Below, piece by piece: positions 17,601 to 28,600 of a stretch of 64,000 nt of DNA. The translations under genes were made by a program, and so were the position numbers. This DNA is from Kryptolebias marmoratus. Lineage: Eukaryota; Chordata; Actinopteri; Cyprinodontiformes; Rivulidae. How positions within the stretch are numbered: the stretch's first letter is position 1; every line of letters begins with the position of its first letter. The stretch spans positions 24,403,894 through 24,467,893 of the forward strand of contig NC_051432.1 in NCBI RefSeq assembly GCF_001649575.2. Direction: 5' to 3'. The notes below the pieces were generated by a model. The model searched no databases. It had not been told where the DNA came from and worked only from the letters and a program-made list of their open reading frames with translations.

Positions 17601-19547
17601 TATGCCATAACCGCACCTTCGAAAAGACTGAGAGAACAGCAGGTAACACATAGCCTCATCATACAAACACTGGCTTTTGAAACTAATTGTGTAAAACCTT
17701 GCTGCAAGCGCTCACCAGTGATATATTTTTAGAGCAATCTGTGAAACCTGTGAAGTGCTGAGAGTGTTTGGAAGACTTGAATGCCATTACTTGTCTCCTG
17801 GGAAAATTAGATACAGTGGTATTAGAGGGTTATTTTTTTAAATTCCACAAAATAACAATGACTTAATGTTTGAATTAGTATAAAGACCTTAGAGCAGGGG
17901 TCTCCGATCTTGGTCCTCGAGGGCCACTATCCTGCATGTGTTACTTGTTTCCCTGCTCCAACACACCTGGTTCAGTGGTTAAATTACCTCTTCATGTTCT
18001 GCAGAAGCCTGTTAATCACCCATTGATTCAAATCAGGTGTGTTGGAGCAGAGGAACAAGTAAAACATGCAGAATAGTGGCCCTCGAGGACCAGGATTGGA
18101 GACCACTGCCTTAGAGACTTGTTTTTTAACAAATCTGGAAGCTGATTGTGTGTTTGTGTTCACATACTGGATGTGCTCTCCCACACAGATGAGCAGATAC
18201 AATGACTTATTTGCTTCTCAGACGATGATATTCAGCTTGCACTTGGCACAGGCAAGTTTTAATTAGCTGGGATGAAAACTCTCAACCCACCTTATATGTT
18301 TCTTCCTTTCAAAGCTCATTGGAAGCCCCCGAATTTGACGTACTTGTTCTCGTGTTGACAAAGCAACAAGTTCCTTGACAAGGTTTTGTTCCTCTGTCAG
18401 ACATGAAATGACAAGACAAGCACAGCTTTATAACCTTCCAAGAGCCACCAACCAATGTGAATATCAGGTGTCACTTTTCTTCACACTAGTGTAATCAAGC
18501 ACCAGTGATGGGTCGTTACCATCTTCCGCCTCCTCCTCTGTGAAAGCAGGATCGGAGTTGGGAAACATGCTCATCCTTCTCATTGCAATTCCTCTCCACC
18601 TCATTGTCATGTTGCCTGGATGAAAACGCAAGAAAAAGTAAAAAATGATGAATCATTTTCATAATTCAATTCCTTTATTTAAACTGTTGGGTCATAGGTT
18701 GTTTCACCAAATATTGGGTCAAAACGTTTGACCAAGTGGTTCGGTTGAACATTAGTCATGTTATTCTTCACAGTCTGCCAAAAAATGCCTAAATCTGACT
18801 GGACCTCTGCTTTAAGACACAATAAGTAAAGGTAAGATGGTAAAAACAACTTCTAAGGAGATGTTTAACTTGGTTGGCTTTCTTAACAACTTTAGATTGT
18901 ACTAGACAGTGAGTTTGGGTTCCTAAAATAACATTAGTTGGTGCTAGTTGATGCTAGTAGTAGTTAGCTTCAACTAGCGAGCACCAACCCAAGTTGTAAT
19001 TATCAAATAACCCAGAGTTTGTTTTTTTTCTTTTTAACTCAATTTATTAGTAGCTCTACTTCAAAAAGCCCATTTTTAGGTAGAAAACTTAGCACGCTTG
19101 GTCAAACTAATAATCCAACCCTGCTAAGTTAAAACTATCCATGGCTGACTTGGTCCAAGTTTGACCTAAATGATTACCTTTTTAGTTCAACCTGAATAAA
19201 GATGGCCACCACAGATAAACAACCTTAACAAAGACAAAAATGGCTAAAACTCAGTCAGCTCAAATCTGGTGTGGTGGTAGCTGATTGTCATCCCCAACGT
19301 AGACTCTGAGGGTTAACAGATCACATGGGAACTTTGATCTTGGAGGTGAAGATGCTGGATGTGGAGGTCATGGGCTGGTGTGGTTACACGTGGTCTGCGG
19401 TTGTGAGGCTGGATGTACTACTCTCTGAAACGCCTTTGGATTGGACTTATGGTAGAGAAATGAACATTAACAAACTGCGCATTTTAGAGTGGCCTTTTAT
19501 TGTGGTCGGCCTAATGCACACTTGAGCAATAATCAAAGTTTTGTGTT

Positions 19548-19583
<36 letters not shown>

Positions 19584-22223
19584 CTGAATATATATAGTTG
19601 AACAGCTGACATGGAATGAACGATACACCTCATTTTGCAAAAAATAAAAAATATCACCTCTGTTACAAAGATTTCTTATACAGCTCAATGAATACAGTGA
19701 CAAACAAATGTCTGACAACAACATGTAGTACATCCACAAACTTTAGCTTGAAGTATACCCTTCAGTCAAAGCTAATATTTTTCCATTGATTTATTTTCTC
19801 CGCCAGTTTCCTTGTCCTTGTTGTTCTTGTCTGGAATTATCTATTAATGATTATCTAGTTTCTTGGTTGGTTGATATCCCAAGACTTTCTTTTTCGATTA
19901 ACTGTTTTATCTGCTGACATTACAGCAATCTACAAGCTAAAGCCCCTTTAAAACTAGACAAAAGAACTAGATAAAGAAAGCAAAAGGTTCAACAGTTACC
20001 TGACATCGAAGAGATGGGTCGAGCAGCTGGTGATGGGTCATAGTGAGAATCACCATCAATTTGAAGTGAACTTTGATCTGGATTAGTTTGAAAAGTGAGG
20101 AGAAGATGGAGAGGTACTATCAACAAAACGGTCACTTAGCAACATGGACACAACTCAACTGAACTAGAAACCAACAACTAAAAGGGATTTTTTTTCCTGG
20201 TTATAAAATGTAGCATATATCTTTGTTTATCAAGGTTTTCAGAGTGGATAAGTCATTAAATAACATTTATTTTTATAACAGGTTGCATTTTATATTTAAT
20301 CATAAAACATGTCATGAATTTTTCTGCAGAAAAACAAGAAAAATGGTAGCAATACATAATACAGCGCAGTACAAACAGGGAACTTACCTACTACGTATTC
20401 AGCACTTTTCTGGTACTCACTGGGTTTGTACCAGGTACCTTCGTGAACTGAGCTAAATTATGAAGTGACTTGTTACCAAGTACTTACATGGTACTTACCT
20501 GTTATCTACTAAGTACTTACTGGTATTTTCCAAATACATACCAGTTATTTTTTGATATTTACGGGGACCAGGCTGTATTATGAAGTGATTTATATTATCC
20601 TGTACTTTCATATTACATACCTGGTATGTCTCAGGTAAGTCCCCAGTACATATCCAGTCAGTACCAGATACATACTTGGTTGGTACCTGGTACTTACCTG
20701 TTGCATACCGGGTTGTATTATATATTGCTACCCAAAAATGGTTGCATGGCAACTTCTGTCAAATCAACTATAAAACATCATGATATTCATTTGATATTAT
20801 GACAGTAAATAAAACATTAACAGTAAAAACAACAATTTTAACTCAAATTATGAATTTTTATTTCCACTTTTTTTAAGTTATTTGACTGTAATTATTTTAG
20901 AATACAAAAACTTTCATTACTTTCTAAGTATTTACATGGAACGACAATGAGCTTTAGAGAAATCTACATGTATCCTTGTCACTCAGCAGATGTTCACTCA
21001 CAGACGTTATGCTGCCAGGAAGCGCTGGTCGAGTTGGTAGTGATGAAACCCATCGGGATGCTTTCTTCCACCCTTCGACTCTCTTCCTGCCATCCACCTC
21101 TGTGTGATCCATGTTCAGCATCATTCCGTAGGTCGGCCCTCTCACCCCACAATGCTAAGTCTTCATTTGCATACGGATTACTGTGGTGGGGTTTCCTGGA
21201 AGACCTAAATGACACCAAAGAAGAATAAACTTTTTTTTATTTAGGTCGTAAAGTTTATGTTTATGATACCTGTGAGCAGTAGGGTTATCAGTTCAGGAAA
21301 CAAACTGGAATTTAAATTATGATTATGAAATTTGCCATTCAAATGCTGCAAGGAAAACCACAAACTATTCCAGTAACAAAAAGAAGAGAAATATCCAGGC
21401 ATATTTAATAACATTTTAGAAAACTTACAAGGCAAAAAAAATAAAATAAACATTTTTATCACCCTCTGCCAAAAGGCAAAGGCAGACCATCTCTTTTTAC
21501 CATGACTGTGTGTGTGCCCCTCTGTTATCAAAATACCTCATGAACCACTTGACAAATTTCACTGAAACTTCTCACTAGATGTACATCTACAACTGATTAA
21601 CTTTTGTGCTCCATCCAATTCAAGATGGCTGCCACAGCCAATCGACCCTGGCCAACACAGAAAGGGCTTTAACTCAGTCAGTTTTACAGATATTGAGCTA
21701 AACTTTGGTGTGGTTGTAGCTGAGAGTCATTCACAACACGTACGCTGAGCGTGAGGTTGTGCAGTATTGCATGAGATCGCACAGGAGGTTATTTTTAAGG
21801 CTTAACCAAAATGGCTACAAGGTTTTAATTTCCCAACATAAAATGATCTTAGTCTAAAACTAAGACGGCATCAAAGGCAGAGGGTGATATGCATTCCTTC
21901 AAGGAATGCTAAACCTTTAATTAAACAGAAGTAATCAACCTTATTTTTTTTAGTTTGCTTTTTTTTTTTTACCCTTTTTTGCTTTTAGTGACTCTTTTTA
22001 ACTGAGAATTTGGGAACACATAACTACAAAAGGTTGTAAAGTTCATACTTTAAGAGAGACAATGAATATTTTTGTGTAGTACAAATACGTCACTGGGTAA
22101 AATGTTACTCTAATCCATTTAAAGAAAAAAAAAAAAAGATTACACAAACCTTTTATCAACTTCCAATGTTTCACTGTCATGGTAGGCTGGGTTAAAAACT
22201 CCACCGTTATTGTAACTTGTCAT
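11134..22223 (-). CDS. tmc5: Transmembrane channel-like protein 5
   Basis: Nineteen coding exons, read right to left: 22150-22223, 21002-21204, 20000-20077, 18520-18615, 18291-18393, 17716-17797, 17367-17627, 16883-17025, 16635-16779, 15108-15260, 14648-14811, 13813-13888, 13631-13728, 13455-13550, 13257-13332, 12592-12725, 12058-12433, 11820-11909, 11134-11736 (3051 nt, 1016 aa). All have GT-AG borders and matching phases. TMC hallmarks: KEIGGKFGSSVLTYFMFLKW (about residue 235), LLTGAGYFNYTVMYYGGY (295), CWEPMVGQALYRL (527), EFDVARNVLDLIYAQTLAWI with GIYFSPLLPAIQ (575-605), CQPPRRSSRAAQMQT (623) and CGPFHGL (667). About ten membrane segments are expected. RQQIINGKDKSFLLDKLQYL matches the human TMC5 post-TM tail better than TMC7. 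The MTSYNNGGVFNPAYH start is short; human TMC5 instead has a long PDYPG-repeat N-terminus. Unusually, residues 836-1016 form six repeats of a [MLV]xQ[AV][ML]xAR[QL][RQ] motif. Ion-channel activity is unproven for TMC5. Confidence 0.93.
14090..14420 (-). repeat. R1 dispersed repeat in TMC5 intron
   Basis: Reverse-orientation copy: GTTTGTCTTTGTCTGTTACC, then CAAGATGGCCACCACAAC, CAGTCAGTTTTAGAGATGTT, and a decayed end near 14400. The terminal palindrome is lost. Confidence 0.8.
15394..16590. mobile_element. Non-autonomous DNA transposon with ~140-bp terminal inverted repeats
   Basis: The left end CAACCCCAATTCC and the right end (reverse complement CAACCCCAGTTC) begin long inverted repeats. TGTGTAAAATGTAAAT, TATATTTATTCACAAT, AGCATAGTAAACATA and GTTTAAACTAAGAAACTG recur at both ends. 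The interior (GGTGAGAGGTCTGGACTGC, GATGTAGGATTCTAG) matches a widespread fish element known from memory. No transposase is visible. It lies in the TMC5 intron between exons 9 and 10. A clean target-site duplication was not found. Confidence 0.8.
15817..15994. repeat. 36-bp tandem repeat (5 units) inside the transposon
   Basis: Units at 15817, 15853, 15889, 15925 and 15961 each read roughly CAGTTCAGCACCTGGACTCT then TCTAGTACAAAGAGTC. The last is truncated, ending CAAAGCC. The unit equals 12 codons, so long open frames appear on both strands by chance. I infer expansion from a single copy within the parent element. Confidence 0.9.
17887..18116. mobile_element. hAT-type foldback MITE (copy 1)
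   Basis: A 214-bp near-palindromic element (17895-18108) flanked by the 8-bp target-site duplication CCTTAGAG on both sides. Ends are CAGGGGTCTCCGAT and ATTGGAGACCACTG, and the interior contains TCCAACACACCTG and its inverse CAGGTGTGTTGGA. An 8-bp duplication with CAGGG-type termini is the hAT superfamily signature. It lies in a TMC5 intron. Confidence 0.88.
18938..18987. repeat. Imperfect hairpin (inverted repeat)
   Basis: Left arm TTGGTGCTAGTTGATGCTA pairs with the right arm at 18965-18987 (reverse complement TTGGTGCT, CGC insertion, TAGTTGAAGCTA), separated by an 8-base loop. The flanks 18700-19180 carry GGTCAAA-type motifs in both orientations, so it may be the centre of an old palindromic MITE. 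Confidence 0.6.
19190..19312 (-). repeat. R1 repeat fragment
   Basis: AAGATGGCCACCACAG, AATGGCTAAAACTCAGTCAG and GGTGTGGTGGTAGCTGATTG match the central part of R1 in reverse orientation. Both ends are missing. Confidence 0.65.
19553..19581. repeat. (TA)n microsatellite
   Basis: About fourteen uninterrupted TA dinucleotides in a TMC5 intron, followed by a second short TATATATAG patch. Confidence 0.9.
20345..20732. mobile_element. MITE with GGTAGCAATA terminal inverted repeats
   Basis: The left end GGTAGCAATACATAATACAG matches the inverted right end (reverse complement GGTAGCAATATATAATACAA). AAAAAT-type sequence flanks both sides, possibly a target-site duplication. The interior is filled with degenerate TACCTGGTACTTACC-like units, which give it a satellite look. 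It lies in the TMC5 intron between exons 2 and 3. Confidence 0.7.
21525..21925 (-). repeat. R1 dispersed repeat, nearly complete copy
   Basis: One of the most complete copies. It reads CTCATGAACCACTTGACAAA, CAAGATGGCTGCCACAGCC, CTCAGTCAGTTTTACAGATA, GTAGCTGAGAGTCATTCAC, then AGGGTGATATGCATTCCTTC and AAGGAATGCTAAACC. The terminal GCATTCCTTCAAGGAATGC is a 9+1+9 palindrome. Confidence 0.85.
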
Positions 22224-22293
22224 GAGATCCTTCAAAAATGATCCTTTTGTCTTCTTCAGAATCTTGATCTTTCAGTCAAAACCTGATCATGTG
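22150..22293 (-). other. tmc5: First coding exon of TMC5 with uORF
   Basis: On the minus strand a pyrimidine tract ending TTTACAG precedes the exon start at 22293. A 4-codon upstream ORF (ATG at 22290-22288, MIRF then TGA) precedes the main ATG at 22223. An in-frame TGA 17 codons before the main ATG fixes the start. Coding part 74 nt. Confidence 0.65.
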
Positions 22294-22727
22294 CTGTAAA
22301 AAAAAGAGTATAAATAAAATCTACTGAATGAACAAAAACAATGCTTTTAACGTTTTCTTATTTAGCCTTCAGTACTGATTTGCCATCATTCACCCCAAGT
22401 CCAACCTAAACAAGCTGCATCACATGTTTAAGCCAAGTGGCTTCAAGCAGAGTGACAGCTATATTGTTGGAGAGAAGCGAGTGTAATTTAATCTCTTTCT
22501 CTGTCTCTCAGCTGTTCATTAATAATTTATTCAGGAGGTTTAGTTTCTGCCACAAGCAGTAGCAAACACAACTCTGTGGTTCTCACACAAGTTCAGACAA
22601 TTCAAGTACAGAGAAAACAATTTAGTATGGATAAATGAGATATAGGTTCACGCAGAAGTTTTGTTTCCTTAAAGATAAAACATCTTATTAAATTAAATTC
22701 AGTTTTGGTACAAAATAAATTGCTTAC

Positions 22728-22830
22728 CTCAATGAGATGCAATGGAAATACAATATAAAGATAGCTGTGCGACCAAGCTGACTAAGCACCTGTGCACTGG
22801 CCTGTTGAGACAGAAACAAAGGACTCACTA
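22728..22830 (-). other. tmc5: Possible non-coding first exon and promoter of TMC5
   Basis: A splice-donor-like site (ATTGAG then GTAAGC on the minus strand) at 22727 ends a candidate untranslated exon. Upstream on the minus strand CCCTTTTAAACTC is a weak TATA-like element near 22850. This is an inference from splice logic only. Confidence 0.35.
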
Positions 22831-23104
22831 CCTACCAGGAAGTGAAGCTGAGTTTAAAAGGGTAAAAGTCCACTGCTTCTGAAGCCAAGTGTTGACATTT
22901 CCTCCTGTAAAAAATAATTAAACCTCGTTGGCTAATATTTACTCATCATCTTTATTAGGCCTTAAGGTGAATGAGTGTCTGAGAGTGGAACTGTGATGTT
23001 GCATCATGTCTGAACTTGTTTACATTAATGAAAAATGATTAAATATCGATTTTCCATCAAAGCAGCCCACAGAGGGACGTGCTCTTACAAATTAGACAGG
23101 GTGT

Positions 23105-23266
<162 letters not shown>

Positions 23267-23280
23267 ATCGATCTGCAGAA

Positions 23281-23560
23281 GCAGATCAGACAGGCCAACT
23301 CACTTCCTGGTTTTAAACCATCTCTTAAAACACATTTTTATTTTTCACTTTTAACTTGGAGATGTTGGCTTTTGTTGTTTTATTGTCTTGTGATTTTAAC
23401 TGTTTTATTATTTTTATTGTATTTATTTGATGTCATAGTTTTGGAATTTTGTGTCTTTTACTTCTTGTGCTTTTATTTTTGCGGGCGTACAGCACTTGGG
23501 TCAACGGGTTTGTTTTTAAAGTGCTTTATAATTAAAGTTGGATTGTATTGTACAGCGGAC
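23281..23560 (+). mobile_element. LINE 3' end
   Basis: TTAAACCATCTCTTAAAACA, TTTTATTGTCTTGTGATTTT, GCGTACAGCACTTGGGTCAA and TTAAAGTGCTTTATAATTAA form the typical 3' tail of a fish non-LTR retrotransposon, read on the + strand. It is directly followed by a reverse-transcriptase piece, so more than one insertion is stacked here. Confidence 0.6.
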
Positions 23561-23564
23561 TTGT

Positions 23565-23790
23565 GTCTATACTTGTTAGATCTGAGTGCTGATCACAATA
23601 TTCTATTACAGAGGCTCATACATGATATTGGGATTACAGGAACAGCTCTACAATGGTTTAAATCACATTTATTTGATAGATTCTAGTTTGTAAATGTTAA
23701 TAATGAATCTATTTTATTCACCAAAGTTTGTCATGTGTTCCTCAGGGTTCAGTGCTTGGATCAATTCTCTTTACTTTATATATGCTTCCG
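23565..23790 (+). mobile_element. Decayed LINE reverse-transcriptase fragment
   Basis: Translation gives LLDLSADHNILLQRLIHDIG, GITGTALQWFKSHLFDRF, a stop, then in another frame VPQGSVLGSILFTLYMLPL. These are reverse-transcriptase motifs of the L2/CR1/Rex-like LINE group (DLS-aa-fDTVDH...VPQGSVLGP). The stop and frameshift show it is dead. It is far shorter than a full ORF2. Confidence 0.8.
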
Positions 23791-24059
23791 TTAGTGTTTG
23801 TTTTCTTTTTAAATATGAATTTTTATCAATAAATCGACAGCATCAGAAGAAACATGAAGAACTAAGAAATTCATTGAACAAATAACTCATTTTTTTGCAT
23901 ATGACAATAAAGCTTTTGAACCTTGAACCTAAAAGTTATGTAAATGTTAAGTTTTACTACACGTGTTTCACATGGAGAATACAGCAGCGATCCACAGACC
24001 TTGATCTTTTGTTGGGTGGGAATTTTTTTTTTTTAACATTAAAAAGAGCGTGCAGTTGT

Positions 24060-24508
24060 GCCAGTTCACCTGATCAGCGTGTATAGTCAGTCCAAAGGTT
24101 TATCCAATTCCCGCTGACGGATACAGCCTCAGCCTCGTTACCACTGGCATAAAAACGATCCATCTATGCTCAGCACACATACATTTGTGTAGTGATATGT
24201 TGTTTGATTAAGAAAACAGCAGCGAAGAAAAACAAACCGTGTCATTTATAAATGTAGAGGTTAATTATTGGTTAATGTTCTTTTAAACCGGGATGTCATT
24301 TTTGAGAAAAAGTTGCTTTAAAGACCTGAAATTCAATAAGAAACTGGCACTTTTTTGATGAGCCATTAGCCTAACCTGGTCGAAGACTTTTGTCTCTTTC
24401 TCCATACGCCGCTCTCTGTGACTGATTTTACAAATAATAAGACACTAACGACTGACACCTAATTGACAGAACATCACTTCAAAAATAACTGGACTATCCC
24501 TTTAAAGA
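24060..24508 (-). mobile_element. R3 MITE-like element in TMC5-TMC7 intergenic region
   Basis: The right end GACTATCCCTTTAAAG is the inverse of the CTTTAAAGGGATAGTC terminus at 7327. The interior shares GACTTTTGTCTCTTTCTCC and TGACAGAACATCACTTC with the other copies. The left limit is approximate. Confidence 0.6.
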
Positions 24509-24721
24509 CATAACAGCAGTGGGCTGACTTCAGCCCCCACACAGAGACAGCCAAGTCGCCTCAGGCCCAGCTTGAAGTGTTTTAGGAAAGCGCCCATTAT
24601 TACAAAGTTTTGAGACCCTCAGACTATGTTCACACTGGAGCCAAAAGTGGCCCAAATTAGATTTTTTTTTTGCCCACATGTGACCCATAACTATTTTTTA
24701 TAACTGTCTGAATGAGACAAA

Positions 24722-24722
<1 letters not shown>

Positions 24723-24776
<54 letters not shown>
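24723..24776. repeat. (TA)n microsatellite
   Basis: About 27 TA dinucleotides followed by a TTTATT-rich tract, in the divergent intergenic region. Confidence 0.95.
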
Positions 24777-24780
<4 letters not shown>

Positions 24781-25675
24781 ATTTATTTATTTTTTTTTCA
24801 AATCCAACTCAGGTCACTTTCATATGTGGTACTAAATTATTGCATTTACAATGTTTTTCAAAGCGACTGCAGTCTGAACGGTCATGTCGCATTTTATCTG
24901 ACTTTCACATCACATTATACTAATGCAGTTTAAAGCTTGGAACTCCCCGTCTTCAGCTACAGAATCTTTTTTTAACTTCTTAAATTTGAGAATCTACACC
25001 AACATATGATACTAATGTTGGTGTCGGATAGTTTAGAAAGTAGCGTGATTGAGCTTGTTTCTCTCCTCTACTTTTAGTACCTCGTTAAAAATCGGCAAGA
25101 TCAAATGTAAACACTGGACTAAACAAACGTGGCAGATAATAACTTTGCTAGCTTGAATTGCACACCGGCTTCAGAAGTGATCCACACACGCCGACACATA
25201 TGGCATCCATATTTACTTCCATAAACACAGCGTGCTGTGTGTGACGACGCGTCTTCTTCTTTGCTGTAACTATTCCCGTTGGAGTCTGATAACGGTCGCA
25301 TTAAAACTATGATGTGAACAGCCACCCGCACACACACAAAAAAAAGAACTGCGCCTTAAGACCTGCAGTGTGAACATAACCTAAGAGAAAGATTTGTACC
25401 TAGTCAGGGAAACAAAGCCAAAATATAAAGACAGCATTTACATTTTTTTTTTTAATGCAGTCTATTCATTTATTTTTTAAATACGTGATTACGGCAGTGA
25501 TGGGCTTCCATACTTTACCAGACCAGCAGCTTCCAGTTTCAGGAAGTCGCTTTTGGAAAAACCTGTTTGGAGAAGCACTTCCCATATCCGAAGTCTGCGA
25601 GCTTCAAGTTCAGTTAGCAGACTGTAATCCTTTCTGTCAAACTTTACGGAGGCTGTTTTCGATTTGGGATCAACA

Positions 25676-28600
25676 ATGGAGACCGATCAAGGTAATCCTG
25701 AATATTTATCTTTCTTTTTTTTTTAGCTAACTTTACAAACTTGTTGTTTGATTTTTTTTGGTGATCCTGCTAGCTCCGTGCTTGGATCAGACATCCGCTA
25801 AAAACAAAACAGGCAGAGTTTGTCCACTTAGTTAATGATTTATTATAAAACCTCTGAAAGGCCACAGGTGGTGGGGGTTCATCCTAAGTCTTTTTTTTTA
25901 CAAACTGTACATTGAGTGCAGGGGTGTCCAAGCCTGGTTCTGAAGGTCCAATAACCTGCTTTTTTTAGTTGTGTCCCAGCAGAGAAACACCTGAAACATG
26001 CAGGACAGTGGACCTTTAAAGCCTTTACTGTGTATTTATTATAAGGTCAAGTGTCTGTGGCAGCCATCTTGAACCAAGTTAATCTGATTCAGTGATATTC
26101 CTGCAAGTTTCAGTAGATTTGTCTTATGGTTCATGAGATAAACGGACACAGAGACGCTGGGCGAGAACATTATCGTCCATCGTTTCCTTTCGGCAGCGAG
26201 TGATTAAAAATTTAATATAAAACACTCATATGTGAAGCCTGATTCTTACTGTTGAGTAAAAAAAAACATCCATGTAATGCGAAGCTTTGTCAGTGAAATG
26301 TTAAATGCACGCTCTGTTACATTTAAAGCAAACAACATAAAAAGTGCAACTTCATCAACGGTGGTTTTGCCTTTCTCTTCAAGTGTTCTTCACCGATTAC
26401 AGCGGGCGAAACCCACTGCTGGACCAAATGCCCAGCTACCAGGCCTCCCTGAATCGCGGGATGACCGCCAAATGGAGAGGGACCCGACGGGGTCGCTTCA
26501 GCTCCTCTGACAGCCAGAAAGGGGCTGAGAGCTCCTTCAGACGAAACGAGGCGGCGGAAGAGATGGAGCTGCTTCCCATCTACGCACTCGTCCAGCCCAT
26601 GGCCGAGAAACGTCGAGAAAAGTGGGGAAACTTCTACAATCTTTTCTCTACGTCAAACATGCCTGAACCTGTTCCTGTCGCTCATCCACTCGGCGCTGCT
26701 TTGTGTCCGACAGGCGGAGACGTTTGGGAAAAGGTCAAGATTTGAGCCGCTGGGAATATTGGAAAGGCAACTACGTTTTCAGGCAGATGAGGGAGAATGC
26801 TAAAGTGTTGCAAAACCATCTGCAGCTGTGGAAGAAGGACATCCGCCTGATAGAGGGTGAGGAGGAACAACCCTGACGCTCAGGGCTCGTTTAGCCTTTA
26901 ACCTTCCCCCGCTGTCTCATTTTTCGTTTGTTTGTTTGCAGGAATGTTTGGCACTGGGATCCTGTCGTATTTCTACTTTCTGCGCTTCCTGGTGATGCTC
27001 AACCTGGCCATTTTCCTGCTCATGTTCGCTTTTGTCATGCTCCCCATGATCATTGTCCCCCACACTTCGGCGAATGTTACCTGGAGCCAGAGCGGCGGTG
27101 AGGAGGTGTTTGTTTGTTTCGCTCCAGCACAGAACTTAAGAATGAAACCGTTTCAAGCTCGCAGTATATCTTGTTTATCTAGGTGGCAACTGCAGTTCCT
27201 ACAAAATCGGAAACCCTCGAGCTCTTCCCAACTTCCATGAGCAAATTACAGACCTGCTTTCTGGTGAAGTAAGCTCCTGTTCTGTCCATTTGATGGGTTT
27301 TAGGGGGACAAATTCCTTCGATGTGGTTCTAGGTTTACCTTTTGTGTTGCATCTGCAGGGTTTTATGGAAAGGACCTACCTTTTCTACGGTTTCTACAAC
27401 ATGGACAAAATCCACTTTCCACACTTCACGTATAATCTGTCCCTGGCGTACCTGCTGACAACCGTAGCTTACCTCTTATTTAGTCTCATCTGGATCGTTA
27501 AAAGGTACAGAAAAGCAAACTCGCGATAACTTCCACGTATTTAAAAAGGGGCGTCGGGTTTAAGTTCGTTATCTCATTTCAGGTCTGCTACAGGATTCAA
27601 ACGTAGCCTGGTCCAGAATGAGGATTGCTTCCAGAGTTTTTGCAACAAGATTTTCGCTGGCTGGGATTTCTGCATCACCAACAAGACGACAGCGAAGCTG
27701 AAGAAAAGCATCATGCTCAACGAGCTCAGGGTCAGTTTGTTATTCGTTCTTTCAGTTTGAGTTTGAACAAAGAACCAATGTTTGGATGGATAGTTTGAAC
27801 ACCAACATTTTCATATGGCAACTGTCTTGTATTGTATATTGTGGTACGATGGTGGTAAAATGTTTTCCACGTGAGACAAGATGAAAGAAGAACGTCGTGT
27901 ACTTCCACTTAATTGACATGAACATGATTTTGATGATGATTGTTGAATACATTTAATCATATTTGGGCTAAATTTAGGAGCCTGATGACAACATTTCACA
28001 GTCGAGTGTTTAAAAAATATCCGTCTTCCGGCCTCACCTCAGAAGTTGTATGTCTGTCTCCCCTCAGATCGATCTGGAAGAAGAAAGGGTCAGGCAGAAA
28101 ATCGCGGAGCGCTCCAGAACCGAGAGGTTACGGATTTACTTCATCCGGTTCGTCCTCAACGTGTTCGTCATCGGCGTGCTGGCCGCCTGCTTCTACAGCA
28201 TTTATTTAGCCACCTCCCTCTCCCAGGATGCAGAAATGAACAAGAAAAAGGTAACCCGAGAAAACGCGGGGTGAACTCTGAGAGCTGAAAGGCTCTGCTG
28301 AAATTCACAGAAGAAGCTGAAAATTGAGTCGTTAAAGCTAAAAAAAAAGCAGAACACTAGCTAAAAGCTAACAGTAGCAAAATGCTATCTCAAAGCTAAA
28401 AGCAGCAAAAGGCTAGCTAAAAGTAGCAATGGGCTAATTAAAAGCTAGAGTAGTAAAAGGGTTGCTAAACGTAACAAAGGGTTAGTTAAAAGTAGTAAAA
28501 GGTTAGTTAGTAACTAAAAGCTGCAGGACCAGGGGTGTCCAATCCGGGTCCTCGAGGGTCACCATCCTGCATGTTTTCCTTGTTTCCCTGCTCCAACACA

